Below are positions 60,801 through 64,000 of a stretch of 64,000 bases of DNA, piece after piece. The position numbers and the translations under genes are program-made. Positions within the stretch are counted from its first letter, which is position 1. Each line of letters opens with the position of its first letter. The stretch is from Apoderus coryli (taxonomy: Eukaryota > Arthropoda > Insecta > Coleoptera > Attelabidae), in assembly GCA_911728435.2 (NCBI GenBank), contig OU452203.1:23624134-23688133 (forward strand), given 5' to 3'. The notes beneath the pieces were generated by a model. It was not told the origin of the DNA. It searched no databases and was given only the letters and a program-made list of their open reading frames with translations.

Positions 60801-63800
60801 TTTGAGGCAGGGTTTAGTCGTGGGCTTTTCGTATGTTGTTCCTGCATCTATTAGCTATCGAGAGTGACATTCCTCATCGCTGGGTTGGTGTGGCATTGCC
60901 TGCTAGTGAAGGTTCTGTGGAGGGCTGCACGGTGTCACAAGTAGGACTACTTTGAGGCTGCCGGAAAATTCTTTGAGGCAGGGTTTAGTCGTGGGCTTTT
61001 CGTATGTTGTTCCTGCATCTATTAGCTATCGAGAGTGACATTCCTCATCGCTGGGTTGGTGTGGCATTGCCTGCTAGTGAAGGTTCTGTGGAGGGCTGCA
61101 CGGTGTCACAAGTAGGACTACTTTGTGGCTGCCGGAAAATTCTTTGAGGCAGGGTTTAGTCGTGGGCTTTTCGTATGTTGTTCCTGCATCTATTAGCTAT
61201 CGAGAGTGACATTCCTCATCGCTGGGTTGGTGTGGCATTGCCTGCTAGCGAAGGTTCTGTGGAGGGCTGCACGGTGTCACAAGTAGGGCTACTTTGAGGC
61301 TGCCGGAAAATTCTTTGTTGCACTGTTTAGTCGTGGGCTTTTCGTATGTTGTTCCTGCATCTATTAGCTATGGAGAGTGACATCCCTCATAGCTGGGTTG
61401 GTGTGGCATTGCCTGCTAGCGAAGGTTCTGTGGAGGGCTGCACGGTGTCACAAGTAGGGCTACTTTGAGGCTGCCGGAAAATTCTTTGAGGCAGGGTTTA
61501 GTCGTGGGCTTTTCGTATGTTGTTCCTGCATCTATTAGCTATCGAGAGTGACATTCCTCATCGCTGGGTTGGTGTGGCATTGCCTGCTAGTGAAGGTTCT
61601 GTGGAGGGCTGCACGGTGTCACAAGTAGGACTACTTTGAGGCTGCCGGAAAATTCTTTGAGGCAGGGTTTAGTCGTGGGCTTTTCGTATGTTGTTCCTGC
61701 ATCTATTAGCTATCGAGAGTGACATTCCTCATCGCTGGGTTGGTGTGGCATTGCCTGCTAGTGAAGGTTCTGTGGAGGGCTGCACGGTGTCACAAGTAGG
61801 ACTACTTTGTGGCTGCCGGAAAATTCTTTGAGGCAGGGTTTAGTCGTGGGCTTTTCGTATGTTGTTCCTGCATCTATTAGCTATCGAGAGTGACATTCCT
61901 CATCGCTGGGTTGGTGTGGCATTGCCTGCTAGTGAAGGTTCTGTGGAGGGCTGCACGGTGTCACAAGTAGGACAATTTTGTGGCTGCCGGAAAATTCTTT
62001 GAGGCAGGGTTTAGTCGTGGGCTTTTCGTATGTTGTTCCTGCATCTATTAGCTATCGAGAGTGACATCCCTCATAGCTGGGTTGGTGTGGCATTGCCTGC
62101 TAGCGAAGGTTCTGTGGAGGGCTGCACGGTGTCACAAGTAGGGCTACTTTGAGGCTGCCGGAAAATTCTTTGAGGCAGGGTTTAGTCGTGGGCTTTTCGT
62201 ATGTTGTTCCTGCATCTATTAGCTATCGAGAGTGACATTCCTCATCGCTGGGTTGGTGTGGCATTGCCTGCTAGTGAAGGTTCTGTGGAGGGCTGCACGG
62301 TGTCACAAGTAGGACTACTTTGTGGCTGCCGGAAAATTCTTTGAGGCAGGGTTTAGTCGTGGGCTTTTCGTATGTTGTTCCTGCATCTATTAGCTATCGA
62401 GAGTGACATTCCTCATCGCTGGGTTGGTGTGGCATTGCCTGCTAGCGAAGGTTCTGTGGAGGGCTGCACGGTGTCACAAGTAGGGCTACTTTGAGGCTGC
62501 CGGAAAATTCTTTGTTGCACTGTTTAGTCGTGGGCTTTTCGTATGTTGTTCCTGCATCTATTAGCTATCGAGAGTGACATCCCTCATAGCTGGGTTGGTG
62601 TGGCATTGCCTGCTAGCGAAGGTTCTGTGGAGGGCTGCACGGTGTCACAAGTAGGGCTACTTTGAGGCTGCCGGAAAATTCTTTGAGGCAGGGTTTAGTC
62701 GTGGGCTTTTCGTATGTTGTTCCTGCATCTATTAGCTATCGAGAGTGACATTCCTCATCGCTGGGTTGGTGTGGCATTGCCTGCTAGTGAAGGTTCTGTG
62801 GAGGGCTGCACGGTGTCACAAGTAGGACTACTTTGTGGCTGCCGGAAAATTCTTTGAGGCAGGGTTTAGTCGTGGTCTTTTCGTATGTTGTTCCTGCATC
62901 TATTAGCTATCGAGAGTGACATTCCTCATCGCTGGGTTGGTGTGGCATTGCCTGCTAGTGAAGGTTCTGTGGAGGGCTGCACGGTGTCACAAGTAGGACT
63001 ACTTTGAGGCTGCCGGAAAATTCTTTGAGGCAGGGTTTAGTCGTGGGCTTTTCGTATGTTGTTCCTGCATCTATTAGCTATCGAGAGTGACATTCCTCAT
63101 CGCTGGGTTGGTGTGGCATTGCCTGCTAGTGAAGGTTCTGTGGAGGGCTGCACGGTGTCACAAGTAGGACTACTTTGTGGCTGCCGGAAAATTCTTTGAG
63201 GCAGGGTTTAGTCGTGGTCTTTTCGTATGTTGTTCCTGCATCTATTAGCTATCGAGAGTGACATTCCTCATCGCTGGGTTGGTGTGGCATTGCCTGCTAG
63301 TGAAGGTTCTGTGGAGGGCTGCACGGTGTCACAAGTAGGACTACTTTGAGGCTGCCGGAAAATTCTTTGAGGCAGGGTTTAGTCGTGGGCTTTTCGTATG
63401 TTGTTCCTGCATCTATTAGCTATCGAGAGTGACATTCCTCATCGCTGGGTTGGTGTGGCATTGCCTGCTAGCAAAGGTTCTGTGGAGGGCTGCACGGTGT
63501 CACAAGTAGGGCTACTTTGAGGCTGCCGGAAAATTCTTTGTTGCACTGTTTAGTCGTGGGCTTTTCGTATGTTGTTCCTGCATCTATTAGCTATCGAGAG
63601 TGACATCCCTCATAGCTGGGTTGGTGTGGCATTGCCTGCTAGCGAAGGTTCTGTGGAGGGCTGCACGGTGTCACAAGTAGGGCTACTTTGAGGCTGCCGG
63701 AAAATTCTTTGAGGCAGGGTTTAGTCGTGGGCTTTTCGTATGTTGTTCCTGCATCTATTAGCTATCGAGAGTGACATTCCTCATCGCTGGGTTGGTGTGG

Positions 63801-64000
63801 CATTGCCTGCTAGTGAAGGTTCTGTGGAGGGCTGCACGGTGTCACAAGTAGGACTACTTTGAGGCTGCCGGAAAATTCTTTGAGGCAGGGTTTAGTCGTG
63901 GGCTTTTCGTATGTTGTTCCTGCATCTATTAGCTATCGAGAGTGACATTCCTCATCGCTGGGTTGGTGTGGCATTGCCTGCTAGCGAAGGTTCTGTGGAG
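51831..64000. repeat. 171-bp satellite, 71 complete monomers, continues past the window
   Basis: Monomer starts CATTGCCTGCTAG(T/C)GAAGG and ends CTGGGTTGGTGTGG. The start recurs at 51831, 52002, 52173, 52344 and so on to 63972, exactly 71 periods of 171 with no net indel. Diagnostic variants: TAGT/TAGC at the start; GTAGGACT/GTAGGGCT; TTTGAGG/TTTGTGG; GAGGCAGGG/GTTGCACTG; TATCGAG/TATGGAG; CATTCCTCATCG/CATCCCTCATAG. The base composition is about half GC, unlike the AT-rich flanks. There is no coding; every frame has a stop within the unit. Confidence 0.98.
58500..62261. repeat. 11-monomer (1881-bp) segmental tandem duplication in the 171-bp array
   Basis: Monomers at 58500-60380 and 60381-62261 carry the same ordered variants: TAGTCAAGG with GGACTATT first, GTTGCACTG plus TATGGAG at the sixth unit (59355, 60..61 kb: 61236), and GGACAATT with CATCCCTCATAG at the tenth (60039, 61920). 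Only two units differ in diagnostic positions (second and eighth). It is a recent unequal-exchange product. Confidence 0.85.

Noticed and set aside
51831..64000. CENP-B-box-like site in the 171-bp monomer
   Set aside because: TTTCGTATGTTGTTCCTG shares only TTCG with the CENP-B box; the required downstream A and CGGG are absent. The 171-bp size match with primate alpha satellite is not supported by sequence.
51831..64000. CRISPR-like array
   Set aside because: There are no unique spacers between short repeats; the whole 171-bp unit repeats, and the genome is an insect.

Overview
The window is from an insect genome. The evidence is AT-rich DNA, small phase-consistent exons with GT-AG introns, insect-type gene models (a Rop/Munc18 syntaxin-binding protein, an NRF-6-like acyltransferase), mariner elements, two LINE fragments and a Ty3/gypsy element. 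I cannot fix the order from sequence alone.

Positions 1-34,200 hold five host genes on alternating strands: a transmembrane collagen (-, 558-12662, 21 coding exons), an SRA1 homologue (+, 14573-15161), the histone H3K9 methyltransferase G9a/EHMT (-, 15354-23068, 11 coding exons), Rop/Munc18 (+, 24260-28041, 9 exons plus one apparent mutually exclusive alternative) and an NRF-6-like membrane acyltransferase (-, 28993-34199, 10 exons). I checked every exon junction by hand and all reading frames stay open across them. The introns carry insertions: a mariner with an intact transposase in collagen intron 1, two 5'-truncated LINEs in opposite orientation in one G9a intron, and a fold-back element in an NRF intron. 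The genes look functionally unrelated. The alternating order gives two head-to-head pairs (collagen/SRA1, G9a/Rop) and two tail-to-tail pairs (SRA1/G9a, Rop/NRF).

Positions 34,200-37,160 are a transition zone: a decayed mariner, a possible LINE ORF1 remnant and a 165-bp tandem duplication. Positions 37,163-51,820 are an array of a 10-bp satellite whose common unit contains the palindrome-like heptamer TGACTCA. It is interrupted by one complete, apparently very young Ty3/gypsy retrotransposon (45525-50495; indistinguishable 222-bp LTRs, TTAC target duplication, one open 1347-codon gag-pol frame).

From 51,831 to the window end lies a second, unrelated satellite with a 171-bp, GC-richer monomer. 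There are 71 complete units with no net length change, sequence-class higher-order structure and a visible 11-monomer segmental duplication. The right third of the window therefore looks like entry into heterochromatin or a large satellite block. The observations most worth following are the AP-1/GCN4-like decamer array, the 171-bp array's expansion history, the Rop exon pair and the duplicated G9a 5' end.
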